From an uncultured Alphaproteobacteria bacterium (GTDB lineage: Bacteria > Pseudomonadota > Alphaproteobacteria > Puniceispirillales > UBA1172): a stretch of DNA of 64,000 nt. The notes under the pieces are model-generated. The model was not told where the DNA came from. It saw only the letters and a program-made list of their open reading frames with translations, and did not search any database. Numbering within the stretch: the stretch's first letter is position 1; each line of letters begins with the position of its first letter. The translations under genes were made by a program, and so were the position numbers. Location of the stretch: assembly GCA_958431225.1 (NCBI GenBank), contig OY288107.1:2197501-2261500 (forward strand), in the 5' to 3' direction. This document shows positions 13,701-28,700 of the stretch, in pieces.

Positions 13701-16700
13701 ATCCGAAGCATCGGCTAGCGTCTCGCGTTTGTGGTAGAATGCAATGTCGGCGGTGGTTTCGTCATTATCGGCATCACCGGGGAGGGCGCGGTTGGCTTTG
13801 ACCCAGTAAATGCCGGTGGCTTGTTGGAGTTTTGCGATGCTGTCAATGGCTAGGGCGTCGCCCTCCACCAGCACACGGATGCGGTCAAAATTGCCGGTGG
13901 TGCGGGTGAAATCGCTGACGGCATCGACGTTGTTGATGTCGCCGGCGGGGTTCTGCACATTGAGGATAAAGCGGTCATCGCCTGCCCCGCCACTGATGCG
14001 GTCAAATCCGCTTCCGCCGGCGATAATATCATCCCCCGCCCCGCCTTCAATGCTGTCGCTCCCGGCACCGCCCAGAATATAATCACTGCCCGCCCCGCCT
14101 TTGAGCGTATCATCCCCGGCATCGCCAGCTAGGAAATCGCGCCCGGCATCGCCGGTGATGGTATCATCCCCCGCCCCGCCGTGTATCACGTCATCGCCCC
14201 TATGTCCGCGCACGAAATCATCGCCGCCGCCGGCGTGGCGGGTGTCGTGATTATCGGTGCCGATAATGATGTCATCGGCTTCGCTTGCCCCGTGGGTGGT
14301 GAGTTCAAAATCGTTGAGCGTCAAGTCGCGTGCGTAATCTTCTAGCACCATGAGGATGGTGTCGTCCTCCTCGGTGGCTGTGCCTTGCGTTTTGTAGATA
14401 ATGGTGTTTTTGATATGGGGGTCGTCTTCGGTGCGCGTGATGCCCGCAAGCGATGCGTCACTTTGCGCCCAGCGGATGTTGAATAGGCTTTGTAGGGCTA
14501 TGATGCTACTGCTAGCGAGGATGGTGAATTCGCTGTTTCTGCCCCGATAATTGAGGCGGAGGCGGTCATGCCCTTGCCCGAAATCTTCTACAATATCGGC
14601 ATCCTCTGCCTCGGCTTGATAGTCAAGGACGAAAATATCATCAGTCGCCGAAATGGTGTCAGGGGCGGGTGGGGCTTCTTGCACGTGGATGGTGATGCGC
14701 TCAGTTGTGGTGGTGCTATCTTCTTTTAAGGTGAATTCTAGGTCAAGCACGATAGCGCCGTGGGTGTCGGCATCTAGCCTTACGCCTTCGGCTATCCATA
14801 GCTGATAAATACCGCCAACCTCACGGAACTCAAAGGCGGAAGCGTCTAATGCGCCGTCGGTTATGATGTTGCCAATGCTGATATCATAAGCACCAGAGGC
14901 AAAGTTGATTTCCGTGAGATAGCGCGCAAATCCGCCATCGCCATCAGTGTTTTCTTCCGCTAGCACGATTTCGGGCGTTTTATCAGCAACTTCAAATTCA
15001 AATACAGCATCATCTAAATCAGTGACGCCTGACAATATTATTCTGCTCTCAAGGGAAAAATCAACAACATGAAAAATAAGAAAGCCTAAGTTATTGCTAT
15101 AGGCTGAACTTAGTCCAATCAATTCTAATTTTTCTGCGTTTGTCAGAGTTGTGTCGGCATCTATGCGTGCTTTTTGTTCTGCCGCCACTTGCACGACAAC
15201 GACATCTTGTTCATTGGAGGTGTTAGTATAATCACGGATATTTCCATAATAACCATTATCCTTCGTGCTATCAAAGACGAATCTATCACTGCCCCTGCCA
15301 CCTAAAATAGAAATGACATAATTTGCTGCTGGATTGAGAATCACATCATCGCCAGCAGTGCCATCTACGCGTTTTGTGTTGTCAGTTATGACTACATTTT
15401 CACCTTCATATCTGAGCAGATATTCGGGCGTGAATCCCTCATCAAAAACATCCTCCTTGGCGATAGCGATGCGTGCGCCTATATCCTCGCCTTTTGTGCG
15501 TAGGTTTATGTTTCGGTTTATGTCTAGCCCTTGGGCGTTTGGTAGTTTTATGATGGCGGTGTCGCCGCGCATGATGTTTGCTCCTGTCGCATCTACCACG
15601 AGGCGTAAGCCTAGCGCTTTCAGCTTATCCGCATTATCGGTTAGCGCGTCAAAGGCGGATTTTTGGGCTTGGCTTACTTCTAGGAATATCGTGTCTTGTG
15701 CCACGGCGAAATCGGTTATGGTGGTGGTGATTTTGCTGTTGATGTTGAGCGCGAATGTGTCCTGCCCCGCCCCGCCGCTGAATATCTGGTCTGCGGTGGC
15801 TAGCCCTGTGTCAATGATGAGGTCATCGCCTGTCCCCCCTTGGGCGTGGGTTCCTATGCCGTCTCTGCCGCCGCTTCCTATGATGATGGTGTCTGCCCCT
15901 GCCCCGCCATCTAACCCGCCACCTTCTAGCCGTGCGCCGCTTCCGCTAATGATGGTGTCATCGCCTGCCCCGCCCTGAATATCATAATCGCTGTTGGCGT
16001 TGATGATGAGGTCATTGCCCGCGCCGCCATAGAGTCTGTCGCTTTGCACAACATCATCATAGCCGCCGAATATAATATCGCTATCGGTGCCGCCATAGAT
16101 GGTATCGCTCCCCGCCCCGCCATGCAGGATATTATTTCCGGCGCGCCCATGGATAGTGTCATCGCCGCCGAATCCTTGCAACACATCACCATAGCGCGCG
16201 CCATAGATGAGGTCGTTGGCTTCGGTGCCGCCGTTGATGGCGACGGTGAATTTTATACTGCTAGGGAGGGTATTTGTGGATGTGATCAATTTAATGTCAT
16301 CGGTTTCGCTGTTTGTTGTGTCGGCGTCATCCTTGCCGACAATTTTGAAGATGCTTTTTTTGTGGGCGCGGAATGTTATGCCGTATTGTGCCTCAGCGGT
16401 GGCGACGTCTAGGAATCCTGTGCGGGCGGTTTGTTCCAATTTGCCGGTTCTTTCAATGATGCGGAAAGTATCATCGCCGGCGTTAAAATCGGTGATGGTA
16501 TTGGCATCGGCAGGACTGCTTGCGTCTAGGTCTAGGACGAAATGGTCTCTGCCGCCCCCGCCGGTGAGCATATCCGCCCCGGCCCCGCCATAAAACACGT
16601 CATCGCCAGCCCCGCCATCAATCGTATCAGCACCCGCCCCGCCATAAAGCACATCATTGCCGTCACTGCCCGCAAGCGTATCCGCCCCCGCACCGCCATA

Positions 16701-19700
16701 AAGCACATCATTGCCTCCGTTGCCGTCTATGGCATCATCCCCCCCATGTCCGAATATGATGTCGTCCCCGAGATAGCCTGAAATCGTATTGGCGTTTTTG
16801 TCGCCGATGAGCGTGTTCGCAGCTTTATCGCCAGAAATTGCCGTGCCAACAATATCGTTGATTTCTATCAGAATGACCTGATAGGTGAAACCGCCATTCA
16901 CGTGCGTGAGTTTGAGTTTTAATGTAATCGCCCCGCCCGATACCTCGTGGTTGAGGGCGTTGCCGGCGGCAAGTTGTAATTCGTGCTTGTCGCCGACCGG
17001 GGCGATGAGAAAATCGGTATCAAAACCGCCATAGATTTTATCGATGCTAACATCATAGAGCGTCGGGGACACGCCAATCGTGGCTAAAGCCCGCGCCGGG
17101 ATGGTGCTAGGGCCTGTAATATCTTCATCCATGTTTATGACGCGGAAGGGTGCTAAATCTTCTTCAAGCACTTTCAGCATGGAAGCGTCAAAATTTTCAA
17201 AATTTGTGAGTCGCACCAATGGGGCGTCATCGGATAGGCGTTTGATGAATACATCGCCAGCGGCAGCACCAGTGCCGGGGGCTATTTCTAGCCCTAGTAC
17301 GGCGAGTTTTGCGCTGTCGCCAATGGCGGTGTTGAAGGCGGTGCGTTCCTCGGCGGTGGTGTAAATGAGGATTCTGTCATCGCCAGCCGCGCGGAAATTG
17401 TTGATCTCGTTGTCGTTACCCTCTACATAGGTTTGGGTGCGGTCAAGGATGATGTGGTCATCGCCAACACCGCCCACTATACTATCATCCCCTGCCCCGC
17501 CAAAGGCAATGTTGTAGCCACCAGCCGACAAAATAATCTCACTATTCCCTGCCCCGCTATAGATAAGGTCATAGCCACTGCCAGCATGTAAGTCATCAGA
17601 ACCATCAACACCGCCATAGATAATGTTGCTACCAGTGCGGGAAGCGTCATAGTCTTCATCATCCTCGCCATAAATGTCATCACCGCCAGCACCGCCATAG
17701 AGCACATCATCGCCGGCGCCCCCCGCAATAAAGCCGCCACCTGCGCCAGCGATGATAAAATCATCCCCGCCCCCACCATAAAGCGTATCACGCCCGCCAT
17801 GCCCTTGAATAACATCATCACCGGCAGAGCCGATAAATGGCACATCAGCCTCAGCACTGCCATAATTGTAGCGGACGTGGTATTGTATGGCAGTTCCGCT
17901 TCCAACCTTCAATTTCATGAGGGTGATAGAACCCGCAGCAATATGGGTTTCGCCACTAATAGAAAACTCACCGAGACCGAATTTTCGGGAAGCATCGGTA
18001 GTCGTATCAAGCAAAGTGAACGTGTATGGGCGCAACGATAAATCATCGGTTTGCACGTCAATGATGATATAATCTTCGCCACGTGTAAAATCCTCAACAA
18101 CATCGGCTTGCGCGGTGTTGGGTGTTGTGAAATCAAGCACGAAGCCATCCGCCCCTGTGCCACCAGTGAGGGTATCGCGCCCGGCCCCGCCAGCCAAAAT
18201 ATCATTACCTTCTTCGCCACGCAGGACATCATCCCCGCCACCGCCATAGACGATATCAACGCCATCATAGGCATTTAGGGCGTTATCCCTAGCATCCCCA
18301 TACAACCCATCAGCGACATTACTGCTAGTGCCATCCCCCACTAAAAGCCGTTGATTTGGTGCTAAATCCCGCACGCCCATCGCCACGCTTTGATAGCCTA
18401 CGGTGTTGCCTGCCGCGTTGAGTTCGCGTATTACCGCTATCATTAGCCCGTTGGTGGGTTCGTAATGGATGATGGCATTTTCGGACAGCCATAATTCATA
18501 CGAAATACCTGCGAAATCGGTGATTTTGCGGATTTCAAAGCGGGTGTCTAATCGCGCGCCATCGGCATTGAACACCCCGGCTACCTCAAATGTTGCGCCA
18601 GAATTTTCAAATGCAATATCCTCAATCTTGCGCGCCGCCTTACCAGCCCCGAGGCTTTCATCCAAAATCAGCAAATCGCCCGTATCAATGTTGGAAACAT
18701 GGTCAGGATTGCCAACAACCCCAGTCACATAATCATCCGCCGAACCCTCCACAACGATTTTGAAATTGGCAAAGGTTAGGGGGGTGGTGTAGTTTTCTAT
18801 GATGAAAATGTCGGTGTTGTCTTTTTTCAAAATCGTGCTATCGCGCATAAATGGCGCACCTAAAATCCTGACTTCTATATTTCTTATTTCCCTCGTCAAA
18901 CCAAGGAATTCTAGCGGGTCATCAAAATCACCCATCGTGTCAAACATGTCTTGGTCAACAACCACATAGATTTTGTCGGCACTACCAAACTCTGCACTCA
19001 AAATCGCATCTTTGCCAGTTTTGCCGGTATGGTCTAGGTGAAACCAATCGGCACCCGAACCGCCATAATATTTATCATCCCCCTCACCGCCTATGAGAAT
19101 GTCATCATCGTTTTGCCCCCTCATATCCCCATCATCGCCGGCACCGCCATAGAGAACATCATTACCAGAACCGCCCCAGATACGCTCATCATTGCCAGCC
19201 CCGCCATAGACGAAATCGCGCCCGGCACCGCCAAAAACGCGGTCTGTGCCAGAGCTGCCATAAACATAATCATCGCCTCGGTCGCCACCCAAATTATCAA
19301 CGCCAGCACCACCAAAAAGCGTATCCGCATCATTGCCACCATAGATAACATCAAGCCCAGCACCGCCATAAATTTTATCATCCCCCGCATTACCATACAG
19401 ACCCTCTAAAGACCCGGAGGTGGGCGTGTTTTCGGTTTGATTAGATTGAGGATAGGCTCCACCCCTATCATTGCCATCTCCGCCAAAAATAACATCATCC
19501 CCCGCATTGCCGCGAATATCATCAGCACCCGTGCCACCATAAATTCGGTCATTATTGCCATTGCCATGGAGTTCATCATCACCCGTACCGCCAAAAATGA
19601 CATCGTTACCAGCACCGCTAAAGATGACATCGTTACCAGCATCACCAAAAACAACATCACTTTTAGATATTGTATTACGAGTTGCATTTGCGACATCATT

Positions 19701-22700
19701 ACCGCCACCGAAATGAATCCAATGCGGTCCAGTGCTACCACTCCCACCACTGCTATCATAGGAATCGAAAAACCCATCAGCATCATGGTAATATTTGTCA
19801 TTAGTTGCATCGTAATGCAAAGTATGACCAACAATATCCTCAACCCGAATCTCTACCCGCTGTGCGTCGGGGGATATGATGGGGTTATTTGCAGCATCAA
19901 CAAATTTATCCGAAGCCCTAGAAAAATGTAGCGTCAAACCATAGAGGCTAAGGGTTTGGTGATGGAATACCGCACCGGGTTTGAGCCATAATTGATGCGT
20001 GCCTTCCGTGGCAAAATCTTCGGTGACCTTACGCACTTCAAATAAATCCGCATAAGCACCATCCGCAACAATCTGCACATCTGCGCCTTCTAGCGAATGT
20101 AAATTCAATAATTTAGTCGCCTCATTGCTCGGCTCGCTACCAAGCGTTTCATCAACCTGAATGACATGCACACCACCATTGAAAGTCGCGGCGGTTTCTG
20201 GGTTTTCATAATCATGCAGAATCTCAAACATTTCAAAATAGGGTTCTGTGCGATCCTCATAGAAATCCTCAAATTCCATGACAACAGCACCTTGATGAAT
20301 GATGCGCAGATCGTTATGTAATACACTATCCTCCCATTGCGCGTTAAATAGCCTGCCGTCGCGGGGAACTACAGCGAAATCAATATCCAATGCGGTTTTT
20401 AATTGGTCTAGCGTGGTGATCGCATCGGGGTTATCAACATAAACACGGATGAAATCATTATCAAAGATAGCGGCACGTGCGCGCCCTTCATCATCGCGCG
20501 ATGGACCTTGATAACCGGGTCTAAATCTACCTGAAAAATCAGCGACCACATCAGCATTGCGATTTTGGCTTACGATGAGATCAGGTTGAAGCACATAAAA
20601 ATCCGTTCTGCCGCCACCAATGAAAATATCAATGCCATGTCCGCCATAGAATACATTATTCCGCGCGGCACCTGTGATTCTATCCCAGCCATCATTGCCG
20701 TAATACACATTATTTGCCGTGCCAGAATCGGTAATGATGTCATGGGTAGGACTGCCAATGTATAAATCGGCTCTATTAGCGGTTACGGATGAGGTTGCCG
20801 AGCGTTGCGGGATGCCGACGTTAAGGGCGCGGAAATCAACGGACGGGGTGGAATACGCATCATCTGCTAGGGGCAGGGTTTCTGATTCGGTTAAGGGTTC
20901 AATAGTTGTCCCGGGGGGCGCGGATGGGCTTGTGGTTTCGGGTTCGGGTTCGGGGGTGATGTAGATTCGCGCCGTGTAATCATGGCTTGTGCCGTCATTG
21001 TCCTCAATGTTTAGATGCACTAGGAATACATCGTCAAAATCGGCGTTGTGGGTGATTTTTGCGTCCCCGCGCACCCATAATTCATGCCCGCTATCGGTGA
21101 TGCGCACCTCAAAGATATTTGCGGCATCTACATATTCGGTCGCCGTGGATTTTTCAACATTGCGGACGGATACGCGCGCAATATCGGCTTGGTCTAGCCC
21201 TTGGATGGTGCTGAAATCTAAATCGCCATCACCGACTTGGCGCGCGCCAAAATGCGCCCCCGCCGCCAAACGATACGACGCATCAGCAAATAATGCCCGC
21301 GTGTCATCGCCAATACGCCCAGTGAGATAATCCCTTTCCGTGCCTTTTAGGACGATCACTAAATCGCTTGCGGTTGGACCAGGACTCTGCCCATAATTCT
21401 CTACCGTAAGAAAATAGGTGCGCGGAAATATTGCGGTATCCCTTTCAGGTGTCCCCAGAGAAAACACCAAGTCATTAGTGCTATCTGTATTTGTTAAATC
21501 CAAGCCATAGAGGGCGAATGAACCGCCGAATCGAGAGACTATGTCATCATACTCAGCTTTAACGCCAGCATCGACGATTGCATAAAACTTATCTATGCCA
21601 TGCTCAAAATCCTTTACGGTGTCTCTCCCAGTATCGGCGCGCGTGACCCTGCCATCTTCCCAAGTGAATTCACCCATAAAAAACCAATCCGCACCGGCCC
21701 CGCCTATCAGCGTATCTCTGCCAGCACCGCCAAAGATGATATCATTGCCACTACCGCCATAAATCGTATCTTGGTCAGCACCGCCATAAAGGATATCATT
21801 GTCCGCACCGCCATAAATACTATCCACGCCAGCACCGCCTGCCAGAATATCATCCCCCGCCCCGCCGTCTAAATCATCATGCCCAGCACCGCCATAAAGA
21901 ATATCATCCCCCGCACCGCCTTTTAGAATATCATTCTCAGCACGCCCATAGATAATATCATCCCCCGCACCCCCATGGATAGTGTCTTCACCCGCACCGC
22001 CATAGATGGTATTCGCCCCCACATCACCGCCAAATTCACCATCCCCATAAACAACCCTGCCAGCAGTATCCGCCACCAATACAATGAAATCTTGCTCGGT
22101 CATTCTGCCATTTTCCGTCAAGGCGATGGTGAATGTATATTGTGCGTTGGTCTCATGCTGCAGAATCGCATGCGCCTTTAAGCGCACCGCGCCATCCACA
22201 ATTTCAAAATCATGGTCCGTCAGCACAGTACCCGCCGCATCGCGCACCGCACTAATGGCGGCAACCGCATCATCAGATTTGTCTATGGTAAAGACAAGCC
22301 GTGCCACATCACTAACCGCGCCTGTGGTTTCCGCAATCGTGCCTTTTAACGTGATATTGAGCGTGGAGGTAATGCGCGCACCGCTTGCGTCCTCCGCCTG
22401 CACCAGCAACACCGCCCTGCCCGGATGGTGCGCGCCAATATCCGCATCCCTGATACCCACCGCACCGCTATATTTGTCAATGGTGAAATAGCCGTCCTCA
22501 TTGCCGCCTATGATGGAATAGATGACCGCATCGGTATCCGGGTCGTGGGCGGTGACTTGGGCGAAGTTTCGTGGCGGGGTGGTGTCGGTATCGGTGTCGG
22601 TGATGACAGCGTCAGGTTCATCCACATCGGTCACATTGATGACCACCCATGTTTCTGCGAATTCTTCGCCAATGTTCGCCCGTAGGCGTAGAATATGCTG

Positions 22701-25700
22701 GGGGGCGGTTTCGTAATCAAAAACAACGTCATTTGCCCTAAGAAGCCTTAATGAAATTGCATTAGGATCTTCATGGTCTTCATCGGGATGGTGAACGCTA
22801 ACAATTGAAAAACCTCTGTCAGTACCATCAAACCTGCCATTATCAAGCACAAATAAATACCCCTCTGCTACTTTGCCGTTAAAAAGTGCAACTATGTTGC
22901 TTAGAAGCAGATCGTCTGGCGTAACGCCGGGCGTATCTTCAGGGATTGTGATGCTATAAAAATTGACAATTTCATCCGCGCCGTTTTCGTTATATATCGT
23001 AAATACCGCAGCTGATTCAATGATATCAACACGGCTTGGCGTGTGCATCTCATCGGTGTAGGTGACGGCGACGCCATAAGATGCACCGCTTGGGAGCGTG
23101 TGGGTGCTGGTGTCAAAATTGGCGGCGGTGGCGTCTGCGATGGCGGTGGTGGTCGTGCCGTCTTCGGTGGTGATGGTGGTGTACCATTGATAGTTCATGC
23201 TGCCTGCCCTGATGCCTTCGGGGTCGTCAAAGACTTGGTGTACCTCTAGCGTGTCGCCGCTTCTTGATATGTAATATCCTGACGTGCCTTCATCCATATT
23301 GCCCAATGTGAAATCTAGGGCTAGATTTTGGGTTTCGGGCGCATGAAAAGTGAGGGCTTTGTCGGCATCCTGCACCTCAATCAACACATCGGCATAGGTC
23401 GTGCGGGTGCCATCGGTGGCGTAGATGCCGATTTTGTGGGTGGATAAGGTGTCATAATTTAATTCGCTAGATAGGCGCAGATTGCCGTTGGAATCTATGC
23501 TGAATAGCCCTTTGTTGAACGCGCCATTTTGCGTGTCGTCAATAAGATAGGTCAGCTCGCGCCCTTCAAATCCGCGCCCCAAAATTGCGAAATTCCCCAG
23601 AATCGTGCCGATAGCCGCATCTTCCGCCACCTCAATTTGCTGTTGCTGTTGTGCGAAATAAAAATCATCGCGCTTCACATGCGCGGTGAAAATCAATGTT
23701 TCCGCCGGGTCGCCGGCATCGGCAACCGCCCCGCGGTCTGATGCCGTCACCGCTACCTCTATTTCAATGACGCCGTTATGGTTATTATAGACCTCTTCTA
23801 ATTGTGTGCGTGTGCCTATAAAATACACCTCACCACTGCGGCTCAGTTCAAAATGCTGTTGCACATCCGCCGCCGTGCCGTCACTTAGCGCGAAATGATA
23901 GCCCCCATCCTCCAAGCCACCTAGATATGATTCAATGTTTAGGGGGAGCAGAATTGCGCCCACAGGCTCGGGCGCATCGGTCGGGTTTTCTGCGGGCGTC
24001 GGCGGTGTCGGTGTATTGACATCCCCTGCCACTACATCCGAGAGAATCGTTGTGGTTTTTTCAACGCCGGTGTTGTCCGTGTAGCTGATTTCTAGGTAAA
24101 TGCGCGCGCCTATATCTGCCGTTTGCGGGGTGTAGAATGAGAGGGATGTTAGGGGCGTTTTCGTGCCCTCATCGTCCAAGCGATACCACTGATACGACAA
24201 CCGATTACCCGATGGCGCCTCTAGCGGGTCAGCCACCAATTCTTCAATCCGCAAGATCGTGCCAATCGTCGGTATGCCGTCAAAACCATATTGCGCTAGA
24301 TTTTCCGCACCTGCCAGGGATAATACCCCAACGGCTAGGGGTTCGGACGGATTGATGCCATCGGTGACGACTATATTGAGATGGGCAAATTCGCCAACCG
24401 CAAGGGTCTGCGGCGATATTAGTTGCAATTTGAAACTATTGCCACTAGCGACAATTTCAAATTTCCCGGCGTGATCCACCCCGCCGGCGTTGGTGATGGT
24501 GAAATCATCGGCGTCAAAATCGGTGCTGTCAATATCGCCGACGTTTAATACAATGCCGGTGTCGCGATTGCCGCCAATAATCTGCCCCATGCCTGATGCG
24601 GTTATGAGGGGGATGGCGGTGGGGATTGGTGTGGTGGTTGGTGGTGCGTCTGCATCGGGGATGATGTCGGTGAATACATGGCTAGTTTCTTGATGGTCGT
24701 TGGCGTCCCGATAGCTGATTTCCGCCAAAATGCGCGCGGATTTATCGGCTTCGGTGATGGTGTAATAATCATTGGTGGCAGTTGTGATTAATTCGCGCCC
24801 AGCATCCGTCCAGCGATACCATTTATAGGTTATGGTGTGGGTTTCAATGCCCTCGGGGTCGGCGTGGGTTATCTGGAGGCGGAGCGTATCGCCGACCTCA
24901 GCATCGGTGCCGTCAAGGAATTCATATTGGCTCGCGCCCTGCCCGCCTATATTGTCTAGGAATATATGAACGGTGCTAATAGAAGATTTTTCAAAACCCG
25001 CCCCGTCATCTACGCGGACGTTTAGGGTGATGGTGTCCGCACCGCCAAAATCGCCGGCGGTTAGGCGTGCGCCGAATGGTAGATGTTTGACCCGCAAGCC
25101 CCATAACGCGCCTTCTGTCCCCACTGGCACGATTTCAAATTTGTCGGCGTGTTGTCCGCTGATGATGAAATTGCTGGCGGTGTAGGGGGGGCGGTCGCCG
25201 TCTAGGGTGAAAGTGATGCCGGTGAGCGTGCCTGATGCGCCTTCTTCAATGACACCGACGCCTTGTGCGGTTAGCGTGGGGGCGGATTCGGGGATGCCTA
25301 GTTGTGGGTCGTTGATGTCTAGCAACACCTCTTTGGATAGGCTGTCTAGTTTGATGATTTGTGGCTCGGGTTCAGCTGTGCGGGGGACGATGTGGAGTTG
25401 GAGCGTGTCGCTGTAATTGCCAGCACGCACCTGCACGGTCAGGGTGGTGAGGTAGGCACTCGAATCCAATAACGCATCGCGTATCGGCAGAATGCGTATC
25501 GTGCCGCTATTTGCATCAATGCGGAATAGGTTGTCCTCATTGCCCTCAATGATGCTATAAGTGAGGCGGGCATTGGCATCCGCGCCGTTTTCTAGGAGTT
25601 CGGATACGCGCAACACCGCTTTATTGGTGGTGGGGCCGGTGTTTAGTGCGGTGGTGTAGCTGTCTTGGGCGAAGGCGATATCGGTAATGGTGCCAGCATC

Positions 25701-28700
25701 GGTTTTTTCCACGATGACGATAGCTTTATCGCTTGCATCGGGGTTTGATATTTCAACGATGCTCGTGTAGCGGTCTAGCCCGATTCTTGCTTCAATGGTG
25801 AGGGTAAAGACCTCTTGGTAAAAGCGTGTGAGGGCGTCTTCGGCGGCGAAACCATAGCTGCCATCACTGCCCTTGACGAGGGCGAGGGCGATTTGTCCGC
25901 TTGTGCGGTCAATGGTGAAAAGCCCGTCTTCATTGCCGCCGATGATTTTGTAAAGCGCCCCTGTGAAATCCACATCCGCCGCCAAAGTGTGGGCGATATC
26001 AATGACCGGCAAATCGGGCAGAGGCAGGTGATAAAAATCCTGATTGGCGGGGGCGAATGTGCCATCGGCTTGGGCGACGACGATGAATTCGGCGGTTGTG
26101 CTGTTCTTGCTGATGCTGATTTTGAGGACGGCATGACCCAAACCCAATTTCTCACCGCCCCGCAGTTGCAACGCCCAAGCATCACCCGCCTGTGCAATGT
26201 GAAACTTGCTAGCCGATACGCCGGCAATGGTGAAATCGCTTGCGGTGAGGCTAGCGAAACTGCCGATAGTAGCGATTTTGAGCGTGTCATTTTCCGCAAT
26301 GACCGTGCCGACAACATTGCCACCGGCATCTTTGATATTGTTGCTTGATGCGCTGTTTCCAGATAGGAAATCGGCGGGGGTGCCTATCCATGTGTAATCT
26401 ACGCCATTGGCGGCGAAGGTGTTTTGTTCTATGCCGATGAAGGTTATTGGCACGGCAAAACTATCGGTGCCGTCGCTTAACTGCACGTTGATGGTGTATT
26501 CGGTGTCTTTGTTAAATTGAGTGGTGCTTTTTGGCGTTAATGTCCAAACGCCATAGGCATCTTGGACGATTTGAAATTTATCCGCATCGCCGCCGCTTTG
26601 TAGGGTTGGGATGGTGGTTGTCCATTGGCTGTTGGTGGGGGCGGTGTTGCCGGCAAGCCTCGTATCAAAGCCAAAGAACACCACGCCCTCCGCGCCAATG
26701 ATGGCGCCGTAGGTGTAGCCATCTAACATATAGGTCTGCACAGTCGTAGATTCGATGGTGGGACGTTCCTCAAGGGGCGTCCCAGCTTGCGCTGTGTAGG
26801 TTATTTTATTCGCCTCAAGCGATTTATGTGCCGCATTGACATCAATTTTTATGGGAATGGTTTTGGTGGTGCCGCCCTCGGTGATTTGCACATTTAGCGC
26901 CAATTCGCGCTTGCCATTGATTAGCGGGGCAAAGACTTTCTCCCCCGCTTTGAGCCGCACACCCCACTGCCCATCAAGTAATACTAGTTCAAACTTATCG
27001 GCTTGCGCGCCAGTGATGCGGACGCTTAGATCCTCGCCTGATTTGAGGCGCGTGACCCATTGCCCATTAACCTGCACGACCTCATATTCGGCGGGGGCGT
27101 TGATGCTATCATAATCAAAATTGGCGGTGTATTCATCTTGCGTAAAGCCCGCCTCAGCCACATGCAACGCCACCTCAACAGGCGCGGAAAGGTCAATGCC
27201 ATCGCTGACCTGCACCTTTAATTGCAGTGTCGTGCCGATGGGGGCGTTTATTTCCATGCCAGTTTTTAATTTCAACACCCATGCGCCGTTAATATCTTGG
27301 ACTTCAAATTTATCGGCATTCGCACCAGTAATAACGAAACTATCGCTGTTGAAGCCCGTATTGACATCAGCATCCGCAACGTTAAAGCTAATGCCTGTAG
27401 AAACCCCCGCAATCCCCGCATGAATCCCCACAGATTCCCCGCGCGTGTCGGTGAAGCTTGCCCTGCCATTAGCGGCAACCACCGCATCCACGGCAATTTC
27501 ATCGAGCAACGCATCGCCGCCTATCACTTGAATATTGAGGTCATAATTGCCCGGTGTTGTCCCTGTTTTGGCTTGCAATACCCAACGCCCATTAATTTGC
27601 GCCACCGCAAAATTCTCGGCGCCGGTGCCGGTGATGTGGAAACTATGCGCCTTAATCAGATGCCTATGGATGCTGTCCGGGACGCCTATTTCTAGCCCTG
27701 CCTCGTGCGCGCGGGTGGTGATGGCTATGTTGTTATCTTCTGCCAACGCAATGCTTGGGATGTGATTGTCGGTTGGGGCGAAGTAAATATCCTCATCCCT
27801 GCCGTGAATTTCAATGGTGATGCGTTCAATCGGCGTCTGTCCATCTAAACGATAATGGAATGATTCGGTGATTTTATCGCCGGATTTGAGCCCCTGAATA
27901 TCCGCATCGTCATTGCGGACATGATATTCCCACGCCCCGCTTGCCACATCCAAAGTCAAACTGCCATACAGCCCTTCTACATTCCATTTGGCAACCTTGC
28001 CAGAATCGTCACGGATAGCGCGCACGTAAATTGCCGCCGAATTATACCCCGTATCGCTTGTGGTTAGGTCGGTGTAGGGCAGGAAGGCATCTATACTAGC
28101 AAACCCGTTAGCAACACCCGCCAATGTGCCTTCCGCCGTCAGTGTTTCATGCCCCCATGCGTTGATTTCTACATCCGCATCCTCAATGACAGAGGCAGTC
28201 GCCGTTGAGGTTGGTAGAGCCAGCGCGCCCTCAATAGGGGGTTTTTCTATGCGGATAAATGCCTCTTGTGCGTCTGAACTATTGCCGTTGTCGTCGGTCA
28301 CCCAAACGCGCAGTTTTGTTGTTTTGTCTAGCGTCTCGCCAGTTTTGAGTTTTAATGTCCAAACGCCATTAACATCGGCAACCATAAATTTCTGTGCCTC
28401 AATACCAGTAATGGTGAAATTGGTGCTGTCAAAATCGGTATCATCGCCAGCACCATTCGCCACCTCAAAACCAATGCGCGTCACCTTGCCGGTTTCGTCC
28501 GCACCAATCACTGCCACATCAAAATCAATCAGCGTCAAGCGTGGGGGGTTGCCGCTATCGGCGTCATCTTGAAGCGTGATGGTGATTTCTTCGGACAATG
28601 CCACATTACCGCCAGCGTCCCTCACCCCGACTTGTATGATGAATTCCACATCCCCATTGCTGTCCTCGGTATAGGCATCGCGGTCAAACACCACCCCATC

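Larger units (their letters stand above)
1740..22040 (-). repeat. RTX territory: nonapeptide blocks alternating with cap domains
   Basis: Blocks of GGxGxDxLx nonapeptides lie at about 22040-21640, 20760-20580, 19720-19040, 18300-18120, 17860-17450, 16860-16550, 16240-15740, 14280-13960, 13350-12800, 12330-12000, 11540-11150, 10700-10470, 10130-9330, 9010-8640, 8140-7470, 7120-6830, 6230-6060, 5370-4860, 4060-3750, 3200-2760 and 1880-1740. Most blocks are followed by a domain that starts with a YYLDTRE- or FVLD-like strand and ends in a DDILLMVLEDF-like strand. RTX repeats bind Ca2+ and fold into parallel beta-rolls outside the cell. The 27-bp codon periodicity is strong, mainly as the plus-strand pattern ccgccataaagcgtatc. 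Confidence 0.9.

Noticed and set aside
1..20760. Regular ~27-bp direct repeats resembling a CRISPR or satellite array
   Set aside because: The period is exactly nine codons in the open giant frame, the units encode GGxGxDxxx RTX repeats, and there are no constant repeats separated by unique spacers.
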